In this document: piece after piece, positions 23,232-32,197 of the stretch
Position numbering within the stretch: position 1 is the stretch's first letter
How the letters are laid out: each line of letters starts with the position of its first letter
NCBI RefSeq assembly: GCF_004745635.1
Contig: NZ_SRLB01000032.1
Coordinates: 1 to 64,000, forward strand
Direction of reading: 5' to 3'
DNA length: 64,000 nt
Source: Methylobacterium nonmethylotrophicum
Lineage (GTDB): Bacteria; Pseudomonadota; Alphaproteobacteria; Rhizobiales; Beijerinckiaceae
Notes under the pieces: model-generated
Seen by the model: the letters and a program-made list of their open reading frames with translations, nothing else
The model's database searches: none
Told to the model about the DNA's origin: nothing
Program-made: the position numbers and the translations under genes

Positions 23232-23701
23232 GCGCCCCACCTTGCACGCCTCCGCTGGCCGCAGCACGTGCTGCGGCCCCCCCCGCGCAGCGGCGGCTCT
23301 CATTGTGGCGTGCACTCGTGCTGGTGCTGCTTCTCATGGGTGCCGGCGCGACCCTCGCATCTTCCTTCAGCCGCGCCTCTTCGGGCCATTACGCCTTTGA
23401 GCTTGTCGAGCGCGAGGTGAAGCAGGGTTACGGCACAACCATTCTGGTCCGGCTCGTCGACGAGCGGACCGGAAAAGTGGTTCCGGATGCGATCCTGTTC
23501 ATCAGCCGCATCGACATGTCGCCTGACGGCATGAACACGATGACCGCTCCGTTGGAGCTCCAGGCCGACGCGCTGCCCGGCTACTACCGTTTCGAGACCG
23601 ACCTCTCGATGGAGGGCGGCTGGGCGCTCACGCTCGCGGCCAAGATCCCCGGACTTCCAGACCCGGTCCAAGGCAGGCTCGTCCTGCAGGCAGTGCCATA
23701 A
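23228..23701 (+). CDS. YtkA/FixH-like periplasmic protein (copy 1)
   Basis: A 157-residue protein with one N-terminal membrane anchor (LWRALVLVLLLMGAGATLAS). The periplasmic domain has the YtkA-like beta-sandwich pattern: YAFELVEREVKQGYGTTILV, DERTGKVVPDAILF, MSPDGMNTMTAP and YYRFETDLSMEGGWALTL. YtkA/FixH-like domains often accompany copper-handling genes. TTG at 23228 overlaps the preceding stop (TTGA), and its TAA overlaps the next ATG. The Met residues around the DMSPDGMNTM loop are possible copper ligands (inference). Confidence 0.75.
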   Translation: MSAPPCTPPLAAARAAAPPAQRRLSLWRALVLVLLLMGAGATLASSFSRASSGHYAFELVEREVKQGYGTTILVRLVDERTGKVVPDAILFISRIDMSPDGMNTMTAPLELQADALPGYYRFETDLSMEGGWALTLAAKIPGLPDPVQGRLVLQAVP

Positions 23702-24264
23702 TGCATCAGAACACGCCCTTTCGCGACTTCGAGGAGTTCGAGACCGCCCCTGGCGGCGGTCGAGCAAGACGGATCGTGGGCATCGCTCTGTTTGCCACGA
23801 TGCTCCTGGCTGCCATCGGCCTCGGCTACGGCTTGGGGCGTGGGACCTGGGCGGTCCCGAGCGCGATTTCAGACCACGTTCCGGCCGCTCTTGCCGGTTG
23901 GCTGCCGCGCCGAGGCACGAACTCCGAGGCGGGTGCACCTGCCGCGCTCAAGGACTACGCCTTCAATCTCGTCGGGAGCCAAGCCAAGCAGGGCGAGGCG
24001 ACGCTGGCGCTGCGCTTGGTGCATAAGCCAACGGGCAAGCCAGTCCCGGACGCGATCATCTTCGCGCACCGCCTCGACATGGCACCCGCCGGCATGCCGA
24101 CCATGACGACGGAGCTGGAGTCGCAGCCCGCGACCGAGCCCGGCCTCTACCGGTTCAAGACCAATCTCACGATGGCGGGCGATTGGCAGCTCTCGCTTGC
24201 CGCCAAGGTGCAGGGCGAGATCGGCACAGTGCAGAACCAGCTCGCGCTCAAGGTGGTACCGTGA
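23701..24264 (+). CDS. YtkA/FixH-like periplasmic protein (copy 2)
   Basis: A 187-residue paralogue of the preceding protein. It has a cytosolic start (MHQNTPFRDFEEFE), one membrane segment (IVGIALFATMLLAAIGLGYG), a linker and a YtkA-like domain (YAFNLVGSQAKQGEATLAL, DMAPAGMPTMTTE, LYRFKTNLTMAGDWQLSLAA). The N-terminus resembles that of the CusB-like protein downstream (MDQRTPFHISEIQ), suggesting shared membrane targeting. The gene overlaps its neighbours at both ends, so the operon is tightly coupled. Confidence 0.75.
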   Translation: MHQNTPFRDFEEFETAPGGGRARRIVGIALFATMLLAAIGLGYGLGRGTWAVPSAISDHVPAALAGWLPRRGTNSEAGAPAALKDYAFNLVGSQAKQGEATLALRLVHKPTGKPVPDAIIFAHRLDMAPAGMPTMTTELESQPATEPGLYRFKTNLTMAGDWQLSLAAKVQGEIGTVQNQLALKVVP

Positions 24265-25784
24265 TGGACCAGAGGACGCCTTTCCACATCTCCGAAATTC
24301 AGGGACGCGGTTACGGTCCCGTGCGCCTTGCCGCCAGGATCGCTGGCTTCACACTCGCGCCAGCCGCTCTCGTGGGCGCACTCGTGCTTGGCCTGAAGGC
24401 CGGCGAGGTCCACTGGCCCCTGCCGGCCTGGCTGCCGGGCCCGGTCTCCACGCTCCTCGTCAGGGACGAGGCGGGTCCGGCAGCGGATGCCCCAATCCTG
24501 TACTACCGTGATCCCGATGGAAGGGCAGCCTATGCGCTCACGCCGACGAGGACGCCCGATGGCCGCGACTACCGGCCCGTACGCGTCGGCGAGGATGTCG
24601 ACTTCGAGCCCCGGCCCGCCGCGAAGGAGGCCGAGGCGAACGCCACCTACGCTGCGCCCCCGGGCGGGGCCCGAAAAATCCTCTACTACCGCAACCCGAT
24701 GGGCCTGCCGGACACCTCGCCGGTGCCGAAGAAGGACTCGATGGGGATGGACTACCTCCCCGTCTACGAAGGCGAGGCCGAGGACGGCAACATCGTCAAG
24801 ATCTCGCCCGGTAAGGTCCAGCGCACCGGCGTCCGCTCCGAGCGGGCCGAACGTCGCGTCGTCAGCCGAGCCGTGCGGGTGCCCGGCACCGTGACGCTCG
24901 ACGAGCGCCGCGTCACCGTCGTGGCGACACGCTCGGACGCCTATGTCGACCACGTCGAGAACGTCACGACCGGCGACCGCGTCCGCAAGGGTCAGGCACT
25001 GGTCCACGTCTACTCGCCCGAGATCAACGCGGCGGCGGCCCAGCTCATCGCCAACCCGGGCTTCGACGGCTCCCGGCGGCGCCTGCAGAACCTGAACGTC
25101 TCGGAAGCCGTCATCGACGAGATGGAGCGCACCCGGAAGGTGCCGATGGCCATCACCTGGTCGTCCCCGCGCGACGGGGTCGTCCTGGAACGCAACGCCA
25201 TCGAGGGCATGAAGGCGTCGGCCGGAGACACCCTGTTCCGGATCGGCGACATCTCGACGATGTGGGTGCTGGCCGAGGTACCCGAGTACGACCTCGGCAG
25301 CGTCAAGGTCGGCCAGCCCGTCATTGTGCGCGTGCGCTCGCTGCCCGGGCGCAGCTTCAGCGGCAAGGTCGGGCTGATCTACCCGCAGGTGAACACGCAA
25401 ACCCGCACCACCCGCGTGCGCATCGAGTTGCCGAACCCCGACGGGGTGCTCCTGCCCGACATGTACGCCGACGTCGAGATCGGGACTGGCGCGGCCAAGC
25501 CCGTGGTGGCGGTCCCGAACGATGCCGTCATCGACACGGGCGCGCGCCAGATCGTGCTCGTCGATAAGGGCGAGGGCCGCTTCGAGCCGCGCGAGGTCAA
25601 GGTCGGCGCCCGCGGCGAGGGCTACACCGAGATCCGCGAGGGTGTGCAGGCCGGCGAGCAGGTCGTGACCGCGGCCAACTTCCTGATCGACGCCGAGAGC
25701 AACCTGAAGGCGGCGCTGCAGAGCATGGCGGCGCCCAAGTCCGCCGCCGAGTCGCAGGCGCAGGCCACGGAGGCCACCCGATGA
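24264..25784 (+). CDS. cusB: CusB-type periplasmic adaptor of a copper/silver RND pump
   Basis: A 506-residue membrane fusion protein. After a membrane anchor (about residues 20-45) come two short heavy-metal-binding motifs (ILYYRDPDGR and ILYYRNPMGLPDTSP...KKDSMGMDYLPVYEG) typical of CusB-like adaptors. These are followed by the lipoyl/barrel-sandwich and beta-barrel domains (VDHVENVTTGDRVRKGQALV, WVLAEVPEYDLG, NTQTRTTRVRIEL). Adaptors of this kind take metal from CusF-type chaperones and pass it to CusA. The ATG at 24264 was chosen because it overlaps the preceding stop (TGATG) and gives the canonical N-terminus. Confidence 0.92.
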   Translation: MDQRTPFHISEIQGRGYGPVRLAARIAGFTLAPAALVGALVLGLKAGEVHWPLPAWLPGPVSTLLVRDEAGPAADAPILYYRDPDGRAAYALTPTRTPDGRDYRPVRVGEDVDFEPRPAAKEAEANATYAAPPGGARKILYYRNPMGLPDTSPVPKKDSMGMDYLPVYEGEAEDGNIVKISPGKVQRTGVRSERAERRVVSRAVRVPGTVTLDERRVTVVATRSDAYVDHVENVTTGDRVRKGQALVHVYSPEINAAAAQLIANPGFDGSRRRLQNLNVSEAVIDEMERTRKVPMAITWSSPRDGVVLERNAIEGMKASAGDTLFRIGDISTMWVLAEVPEYDLGSVKVGQPVIVRVRSLPGRSFSGKVGLIYPQVNTQTRTTRVRIELPNPDGVLLPDMYADVEIGTGAAKPVVAVPNDAVIDTGARQIVLVDKGEGRFEPREVKVGARGEGYTEIREGVQAGEQVVTAANFLIDAESNLKAALQSMAAPKSAAESQAQATEATR

Positions 25785-28700
25785 TCGCACGCCTGATCGC
25801 CTGGTCGGCCCGCAACCTCGTCCTGGTGCTGATCGGCACCGTCTTCGTGGTGGCGGCTGGTCTCTACAGCGTGCGCACCCTGCCGCTCGACGCCATCCCG
25901 GACCTCTCGGACGTGCAGACCATCGTCTACACCGAGTACCCGGGGCAGGCCCCGCAGGTGGTCGAGGACCAGGTCACCTATCCGCTCACCACCGCCATGC
26001 TGACGGTGCCGAAGTCGAAGGTGGTACGCGGCTTCTCCTTCTTCGGGGTCTCGTTCGTTTACGTCATCTTCGAGGACGGCACCGACCCGTACTGGGCCCG
26101 CTCGCGCGTGCTCGAATACCTGAGCGCGGCCGGCAAACGCCTGCCGGCCGGCGTGACGCCGACGCTCGGGCCCGACGCGACGGGCGTGGGCTGGGTCTAC
26201 CAGTACGCCATCGTGGCCAAGCAGCAGACGCTTGCCGAGCTGCGCTCGCTGCAGGACTGGGTCGTGCGCTTCGGGGCCTCGCGCGCCGAGGGGGTGGCCG
26301 AGGTCGCCGGCGTCGGTGGTTTCGTGAAGCAGTACAACGTCGTCGTCGACCCGAACCGGCTGCGTGCGCAAGGGATTTCGCTGAAGGCGCTCCGCGACGC
26401 AATCCGGTCGAGCAACGCGGATGTCGGCGGCCGCACGGTCGAGCTCTCCGAGTTCGAGTTCATGGTGCGCGGGCGCGGCTACCTGAAGAGCATCGCCGAC
26501 ATCGAAAACATCGTGCTGAAGACCGAGGCCGGCACCCCGCTGCGGGTGCGCGACATCGCCCGGGTCGAACTCGGGCCGGACGAGCGGCGCGGCATCACCG
26601 AGATGAACGGCGAGGGCGAGGTCGCGGGCGGCATCATCCTGCAGCGCTTCGGCGCCAACGCCCTCAACGTCATCGAGGGCGCCAAGGCGCACCTCGCCGA
26701 GGTCGCCGCGAGCCTGCCGAAGGGCACCGAGATCCTGCCGGTCTACGACCGCTCGCAGCTCATCGACGCCGCCATCGAGACGCTCAAGGGCACGCTCGTC
26801 GAGGAGAGCGTCATCGTGGCGCTCGTCTGCATCGTGTTCCTGCTGCACCTGCGCAGTGCGCTCGTAGCCATCCTGATGCTGCCGGTCGGCATCCTGATGG
26901 CGCTCGGCGCCATGCATCTCCTCGGGATCGGCGCTAACATCATGTCGCTGGGCGGCATCGCCATCGCGGTCGGCGCCATGATCGACGCGGCCATCGTCAT
27001 GATCGAGAACGCCCACAAGCACTTGGAGCGGGCGCCCTCGGGCAAGCCGCGGGTCGAGATCCTGGTCGAGGCGGCCGCGGAGGTGGGTCCGTCGCTGTTC
27101 TTCTCCCTCCTCGTGATCACGGTCAGCTTCCTGCCGATCTTCACCCTGGAGAGCCAGGAAGGGCGCCTGTTCGGGCCGCTCGCCTTTACCAAGACCTTCG
27201 CCATGGCGGCGGCGGCGCTCCTGTCGGTGACCCTGGTGCCGGCCCTGATGGTGCTGTTCGTGCGCGGGCGCATCATCCCCGAGCATCGCAACCCGCTGAA
27301 CCGGCTGCTGATCTGGGTCTACCGCCCGGTCATCAGGGTTGTGCTCAGGGCCAAGGTGCTGACCATCCTGCTGGCGGTGGCGGCGCTCGGCCTGACCATC
27401 TGGCCGGCCCGCCAGCTCGGCTCCGAGTTCATGCCGGACCTGAACGAGGGCACCCTGATGTACATGCCCACGACCTTGCCGGGCATCTCTGTGACCCAGG
27501 CCGGGGAGCTGCTGGCGACGCAGGACCGCATCATCAAGTCCTTTCCCGAGGTCGCCTCGGTCTACGGCAAGGCGGGGCGTGCCTCGACGGCGACGGACCC
27601 GGCCCCAACCGAGATGTTCGAGACCATCATCGCCCTGAAGCCGAAGGCGGATTGGCGTCCCGGCGTGACGCTGGCGAGCCTCAAGGCCGAGATGGACAAG
27701 GCCCTGCAGTTCCCCGGCGTGTCGAACGCCTGGACGCAGCCGATCCGCGCCCGCATCGACATGCTCTCGACCGGCATCCGCACGCCGGTGGGCATCAAGG
27801 TCTACGGCACCGACCTCACTGAGATGGAGAAGGTCTCTCGCGAGGTCGAGGCCGTGGTGCGGAACGTGCCGGGTACGTCCAGCGCCTACGCCGAGCGGGT
27901 CATCGGCGGCTACTTCCTCGACATCACGCCGGACCGGGAGGCGCTCGGGCGCTACGGCCTGATGGTCGGGGACGTGCAGGACGTCATCGCGACGGCGCTG
28001 GGAGGCGAGAGCGTCACGAACACGGTCGAAGGGCGCGAGCGCTACACCGTCAACGTGCGCTACCCCCGCGCCTTCCGTTCGGATCCGCAATCCATCGCCA
28101 CCGAGGTGCAGGTGCCGTTGCCGGCCGGCGGCACGGTGCCGCTGGGCGAGGTGGCCAAGGTCCAGCTGACCCGGGGGCCGACCTCGATCCGCACCGAGAA
28201 CGGGCAGCTCGCCGTCTACATCTTCGTCGACCTGGCCGGGCGCGATCTCGGCGGCTACGTCGCCGAGGCCCGGGACGCGGTCAACAGGGAGGTCCAGCTT
28301 CCGCAGGGCATGAGCGTCCAGTGGAGCGGCCAGTTCGAGTACCTGGAGCGGGCGGAGGCCAGGCTGAAGATCGTGGTGCCCGTGACGCTGCTCGTCATCT
28401 TCCTGCTGCTCTACCTGAACTTCCGGCGCCTGACCGAGACGCTCATCGTCATGCTGTCACTCCCGTTCTCGCTGGTGGGCGGGGTCTGGCTGCTCTGGTG
28501 GATGGGCTTCAACATATCGGTCGCGGTGGCCGTCGGCTTCATTGCCCTGGCGGGCGTGGCGGCCGAGACCGGGGTGATCATGCTGATCTACCTCGACCAT
28601 GCCTGGGACGAGCAGCGGGCCGCGGTTGCCGCCGCGGGCCGCGAGGCGACACGTGCGGACCTGTACCAAGCCATCATGGTGGGGGCGGTCGAGCGCGTGC

Positions 28701-28975
28701 GCCCGAAGATGATGACGGTGGTCGCCATCATGGCCGGGCTCGTGCCGATCCTGTGGAGCACGGGTGCCGGGTCCGAGGTCATGCAGCGCATCGCGGTGCC
28801 GATGATCGGCGGCATGGTGTCCTCGACCGTGCTGACGCTCGTCGTGATCCCGGCCATCTATGGCCTAGTGAAGGCGCGTGGGCTTCCGCACCGAAGCCCT
28901 CCTCGCACCGGCACTCCGAAGCCTGGTAAGGCTCTGGTCCGCGTGCAGCCGCGCCTGGTCAATCCCGCCGAGTGA
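25781..28975 (+). CDS. cusA: CusA-type heavy-metal RND efflux transporter
   Basis: A 1064-residue proton-driven inner-membrane pump with two sets of six membrane segments and two large periplasmic loops. The TM4 motif AVGAMIDAAIVMIENAH supplies the Asp/Glu proton relay. The segment RARIDMLSTGIRTPVGIKVY matches the CusA (Cu/Ag) version rather than the CzcA (Zn/Co/Cd) version and contains the Met of the metal site. Length is full. Its ATG overlaps cusB by four bases. No cusC-type outer-membrane channel is in the window, so one must be borrowed from elsewhere. Confidence 0.95.
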   Translation: MIARLIAWSARNLVLVLIGTVFVVAAGLYSVRTLPLDAIPDLSDVQTIVYTEYPGQAPQVVEDQVTYPLTTAMLTVPKSKVVRGFSFFGVSFVYVIFEDGTDPYWARSRVLEYLSAAGKRLPAGVTPTLGPDATGVGWVYQYAIVAKQQTLAELRSLQDWVVRFGASRAEGVAEVAGVGGFVKQYNVVVDPNRLRAQGISLKALRDAIRSSNADVGGRTVELSEFEFMVRGRGYLKSIADIENIVLKTEAGTPLRVRDIARVELGPDERRGITEMNGEGEVAGGIILQRFGANALNVIEGAKAHLAEVAASLPKGTEILPVYDRSQLIDAAIETLKGTLVEESVIVALVCIVFLLHLRSALVAILMLPVGILMALGAMHLLGIGANIMSLGGIAIAVGAMIDAAIVMIENAHKHLERAPSGKPRVEILVEAAAEVGPSLFFSLLVITVSFLPIFTLESQEGRLFGPLAFTKTFAMAAAALLSVTLVPALMVLFVRGRIIPEHRNPLNRLLIWVYRPVIRVVLRAKVLTILLAVAALGLTIWPARQLGSEFMPDLNEGTLMYMPTTLPGISVTQAGELLATQDRIIKSFPEVASVYGKAGRASTATDPAPTEMFETIIALKPKADWRPGVTLASLKAEMDKALQFPGVSNAWTQPIRARIDMLSTGIRTPVGIKVYGTDLTEMEKVSREVEAVVRNVPGTSSAYAERVIGGYFLDITPDREALGRYGLMVGDVQDVIATALGGESVTNTVEGRERYTVNVRYPRAFRSDPQSIATEVQVPLPAGGTVPLGEVAKVQLTRGPTSIRTENGQLAVYIFVDLAGRDLGGYVAEARDAVNREVQLPQGMSVQWSGQFEYLERAEARLKIVVPVTLLVIFLLLYLNFRRLTETLIVMLSLPFSLVGGVWLLWWMGFNISVAVAVGFIALAGVAAETGVIMLIYLDHAWDEQRAAVAAAGREATRADLYQAIMVGAVERVRPKMMTVVAIMAGLVPILWSTGAGSEVMQRIAVPMIGGMVSSTVLTLVVIPAIYGLVKARGLPHRSPPRTGTPKPGKALVRVQPRLVNPAE

Positions 28976-29044
28976 GTGCGGGGCGGCGTCGCCCCGACCA
29001 TCGGGAAAAGTTTTCATCACACGCCACGAGAGGAAGCCGGAACC

Positions 29045-30040
29045 ATGCCGCAGAGTGTATTGGATTGCCTCGTGATCGGCGGTGGACCGGCAGGCCTTAC
29101 GGCCGCGATCTACCTGGCCCGCTTCCGCCGGCGCTTCCAGGTCTTCGATGCCGGTGCAAGCCGTGCGGCCCTGATCCCGACCTCGCACAATCACGCGGGC
29201 TTTCCCGAAGGCATTCACGGCCGGGCGCTTCTGGGCCGGATGACGGAACAGGCGCGCAAGTACGGTGCCCATATCGTCCCGGGGTCCGTCACGCGCCTGG
29301 AGCGCCGGCCGGACGGCGTCTTCCTGGCCACGCTGGACGGGGAGCCGATCCCGGCCCATACCATCCTGCTGGCGACCGGGGTTGTCGACCGCGAGCCGGA
29401 CCTGCCCGACGTGCCGGACGCGATCCGGCGCGGGCTGGTGCGCCATTGCGGGATCTGCGACGGCTACGAGGCTATGGGCAAGCGGGTCGCGGTGATCGGG
29501 CACGGCAGCAGCGGGCTGCACGAAGCGCTGTTTCTGCGGACCTACACCGCCGACATCACTCTGCTGTCGCTGGGTCGGTCCCTGGTGCTGACGAAGGAGG
29601 AGCGTCGGCAAGCGGCACAGGCCGAGATCGTGATCGTCGAGGAGCCGGTCAGGCGCGTGGTCGTCGAGGGGGATCAGGTCCGTGCGCTCGACATGCTCGG
29701 CGGGGCGTGCCGGTCGTTCGATGTGCTCTACGCGGCGCTGGGCAGCGACGCCCGGTCCGACCTTGTGCACGGTCTGGGCACCCGTCTGGATGACAAGGGC
29801 TGCGTGGTGACAGACGAGCACCAGCGCAGTTCGACCGACGGCCTGTTCGCCGCCGGCGACGTGGTGCGCAGCCTCGACCAGATCAGCGTCGCGATGGGCC
29901 AGGCCGCCATCGCCGCGACGGCGATCCACAACCGCCTGCGCGGGGTGCCGTCGCCGAGGGGAGCTCCGGACGACACGCTGTCGTTCTCACCCCAGGACCT
30001 GTGCACCTGCTGTTCGCCGCCTGACGCAAGACGGCACTGA
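29045..30040 (+). CDS. Thioredoxin-reductase-like FAD/NAD(P) oxidoreductase
   Basis: A 331-residue flavoprotein. The FAD motif is LVIGGGPAGLTAAIYLARF at the N-terminus, the NAD(P) motif is VAVIGHGSSGLHEALFLR, and the late FAD motif is TDGLFAAGDVV. Between them HCGICDGYE gives a redox CxxC (C135, C138) in the place of the CATC of TrxB. The C-terminus carries an extra Cys cluster (DLCTCCSPP) not usual in TrxB. It lies 69 bases after cusA, so it probably belongs to the efflux operon. It may keep metal-stressed thiols reduced; its substrate is unknown. Confidence 0.85.
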   Translation: MPQSVLDCLVIGGGPAGLTAAIYLARFRRRFQVFDAGASRAALIPTSHNHAGFPEGIHGRALLGRMTEQARKYGAHIVPGSVTRLERRPDGVFLATLDGEPIPAHTILLATGVVDREPDLPDVPDAIRRGLVRHCGICDGYEAMGKRVAVIGHGSSGLHEALFLRTYTADITLLSLGRSLVLTKEERRQAAQAEIVIVEEPVRRVVVEGDQVRALDMLGGACRSFDVLYAALGSDARSDLVHGLGTRLDDKGCVVTDEHQRSSTDGLFAAGDVVRSLDQISVAMGQAAIAATAIHNRLRGVPSPRGAPDDTLSFSPQDLCTCCSPPDARRH

Positions 30041-30653
30041 GCCCCGGCACCGGCGACGTTGCGATGCGACCGGCCGGACGCGAAATCCCGCAGCGTCCGC
30101 GATCCCGCGGCGGCGGCACACTCGGCTGGGCGTCCGCTCTTGACCTCGGGACTTGTCCTCGCATGCTGAACGCTTTCCGAGTGGGCCCTTGCGACCGCGC
30201 ACGCTCTCGTCAAGAGGCCCTCCGCGTCGGCCACCCGCGTCAGCTCGGTCTGATCCGCTTGGCCGCCCTGCCGCTCACTCGAAAGACATTCCCACTATAA
30301 TCGTTCGCCTGCCATTCCGAGTTTATACAAGACGCACCAAGATCCAGTCAAATCCGGAGAATATCTTGTCATGTGACGCAGCTTTTCTGTGCTGCTCCCC
30401 GGAGTTTTTGTGAATTCGACTACGGCGCGCTACGCCTCTGCGGGTTGAATGGATAACGTCCCGGACTGTTTCCGTCTGGGCGCGAACCGGAACCCGCCCC
30501 GGACATCGGAACCGACCGATGGCGTCCTGGTGATCGGCTCGGTCGACAAGACACCTGCCCGCTCCAGGCGTCCCCCCCGGTCGGGTCGGGCCGGGAAGCC
30601 GTAGGACGACGTCGGTGCCGCGGCTTGTATTCTGTGGCAGCCGGCGGCGAATT
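30041..30653. other. Non-coding stretch before the cusF operon
   Basis: No gene supported on either strand. Open frames here lack starts with ribosome-binding sites and have no recognisable motif. The stretch ends at the predicted SigF promoter at 30654. Confidence 0.4.
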
Positions 30654-30679
30654 GTAACCTTTCCTGCGCCGGGTCCGAA
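30654..30679 (+). promoter_or_regulatory. Predicted SigF promoter of the cusF operon
   Basis: GTAACC, 16 bases, CGAA, an exact match. It lies 117 bases before the ATG of the CusF-like gene, leaving room for a leader. Confidence 0.7.
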
Positions 30680-30796
30680 TGTTCGATGTGAAGGGGCCGC
30701 AACGCGCGCGCCCTCCGCCTCGAAGGAGCGTCCGGGCTCTCGCCAGGGCGGCGCCTAAGCCGTCCCGGCCAGCCGGATCAGAAAGAAGGACCACCG

Positions 30797-31174
30797 ATGT
30801 CTGATCTTGGCCAATCGAGCCGAAAGAGCGCGCTCACTGCGGCTGTCGCCGCGCTGTTGCTCGCGGGTGGCGTGCAGGCGCAGGCCGCGCCGATGGGCGA
30901 CATGACTGGTATGAGCGGCAAGGCTGGCGCGGAGAGCGGAAAGCAGCAGACGGCCAGCACCACTGGGACCGTCGCGGCCGTGAACACGGGCCAGCACAAG
31001 GTGACCTTCGACCACGAGCCGATCCCGGCGATCAACTGGCCCGCCATGCACATGGAGTTCCCGGCGGCCTCCTCGGTCGATCTCTCGAAGGTCAAGCCGG
31101 GCGAGAAGGTCAAGTTTACTCTGAGTGGGAGCAAGGGCTCCTACACCGTTCAGTCGATCACCCCGGCCCAGTAG
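30797..31174 (+). CDS. cusF: CusF-like periplasmic copper chaperone
   Basis: A 125-residue protein with a signal peptide ending near QAQAA. The CusF domain is seen in GTVAAVNTGQHKVTFDHEPI followed by PAINWPAMHMEFPA, where the Trp, Met and His residues match the cation-pi copper/silver site of E. coli CusF. LSKVKPGEKVKFTLS is the conserved C-terminal strand. It delivers Cu(I) or Ag(I) to CusB in the periplasm. It is the first gene after the SigF-type promoter at 30654. Confidence 0.9.
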   Translation: MSDLGQSSRKSALTAAVAALLLAGGVQAQAAPMGDMTGMSGKAGAESGKQQTASTTGTVAAVNTGQHKVTFDHEPIPAINWPAMHMEFPAASSVDLSKVKPGEKVKFTLSGSKGSYTVQSITPAQ

Positions 31175-31199
31175 GGCAGACGGGCCGGAAGGGCATGCC

Positions 31200-31637
31200 A
31201 TGATCCACCGCCGTGCACTCGTCGGCGTTCTTCTTGCGGTGACCGTGCCGTCCATGGCCGCGGCGCAGGGCGCCCAAACCGCCATTCTCTACAAGAACCC
31301 GCAATGCCAGTGCTGCGACGCCTACGCGAAGGTGCTCCAGCGCAACGGGATTGCGGTTACCGTCGAGGAGACTCCCGCGCTCGCGGCACTCAAGCGCGAG
31401 CACGGCGTGCCCGAGCCGCTCCAGGGCTGCCATACGCTGCTCATCGACGGCTACGTCGTCGAGGCACACGTGCCGGTCGCCGCGGTCAAGAGGCTGCTGG
31501 CTGAGCGGCCCGCCATCAGGGGCATATCGCTGCCGGGCATGCCGGCGGGCTCGCCGGGCATGGACGGGGAGAAGACGGCGCCGTTCACGGTCTACGAGAT
31601 CAGCGACGGCGCCCCGAAGGTCTTCGCACGCGAGTAG
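31200..31637 (+). CDS. DUF411 metal-binding exported protein
   Basis: A 145-residue protein with a signal peptide (MIHRRALVGVLLAVTVPSMA). It contains LYKNPQCQCCDAYAKVLQRN, the CxCC motif of DUF411, then GCHTLLIDGYVVEAHVP and LPGMPAGSPGMDG, both hallmarks of this family. DUF411 proteins are encoded next to copper-resistance genes and are thought to bind copper. The ATG at 31200 gives the signal peptide. It is likely co-transcribed with cusF, 25 bases upstream. Confidence 0.9.
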   Translation: MIHRRALVGVLLAVTVPSMAAAQGAQTAILYKNPQCQCCDAYAKVLQRNGIAVTVEETPALAALKREHGVPEPLQGCHTLLIDGYVVEAHVPVAAVKRLLAERPAIRGISLPGMPAGSPGMDGEKTAPFTVYEISDGAPKVFARE

Positions 31638-31684
31638 CGCGAAGGCAGGACTACTTCGAAACGCACGGACGACAGGAGAAATTT

Positions 31685-31948
31685 ATGTCCAAGATCTCGC
31701 AGCTCGCACCCGCCGCTCTCGGCTTTGCTCTGTTCGCCGGCATCGCCGCTGCCTCGGCCGAAACTGCCACGAACCCCGCACCCTCGGACAAGGGGGTGAT
31801 GGGCGGCATGATGCAGGGTGACGGCATAATGCCGATGATGCAGGAGATGTCGAAGATGATGGGTAACTGCAACAAGATGATGCAGACCATGATGGACCGG
31901 CAGAACCAGGGCGGGTCCGGCCAGCAGAACCCAGACAAGCGCGGCTGA
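31685..31948 (+). CDS. Small exported Met-rich protein
   Basis: An 87-residue protein with a signal peptide (MSKISQLAPAALGFALFAGI to ASAE). The mature part has 15 Met residues in MGGMMQGDGIMPMMQEMSKM and the following MMGNCNKMMQTMMD, plus one Cys. Met clusters of this sort bind Cu(I). A good AGGAG site precedes the ATG. It closes the cusF-DUF411 operon. Role inferred from composition and neighbours. Confidence 0.75.
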   Translation: MSKISQLAPAALGFALFAGIAAASAETATNPAPSDKGVMGGMMQGDGIMPMMQEMSKMMGNCNKMMQTMMDRQNQGGSGQQNPDKRG

Positions 31949-32052
31949 GCCGGAGACGCGCGCTGACCCGCTGACCGCGAGGGCCGCGCGCAGTCGGACC
32001 TCCCGCGGTGGTGGCCGGGCCGTCGGTGGGCGAGCTCCAATTGTAGCTAAGC

Positions 32053-32176
32053 TTCCCAACGCCTTCGTGGAGTCGTTCAACGGCAGGCTCCGGGACGAGT
32101 GCTTGAACGAGACCCTGTTCCGCAGCCTCGGCCACGCACGGGCCGTGCTGAGCGCGTGGCGGGACGATTACAACTG
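32053..32176 (+). mobile_element. IS3-family transposase fragment
   Basis: About 40 codons reading NAFVESFNGRLRDECLNETL and RSLGHARAVLSAWRDDYN, which is the C-terminal part of an IS3-type OrfB integrase domain with the catalytic Glu region. Both ends are cut off. It adjoins the end of the serine-recombinase remnant. Confidence 0.75.
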
Positions 32177-32197
32177 CTCATCAGAACGCACATCTCG

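Noticed and set aside
25622..28090. An 822-codon leftward open frame
   Set aside because: It lies wholly opposite cusA and its protein is low-complexity (Asp/Arg/His/Ala-rich), as expected for the antisense frame of a GC-rich gene.
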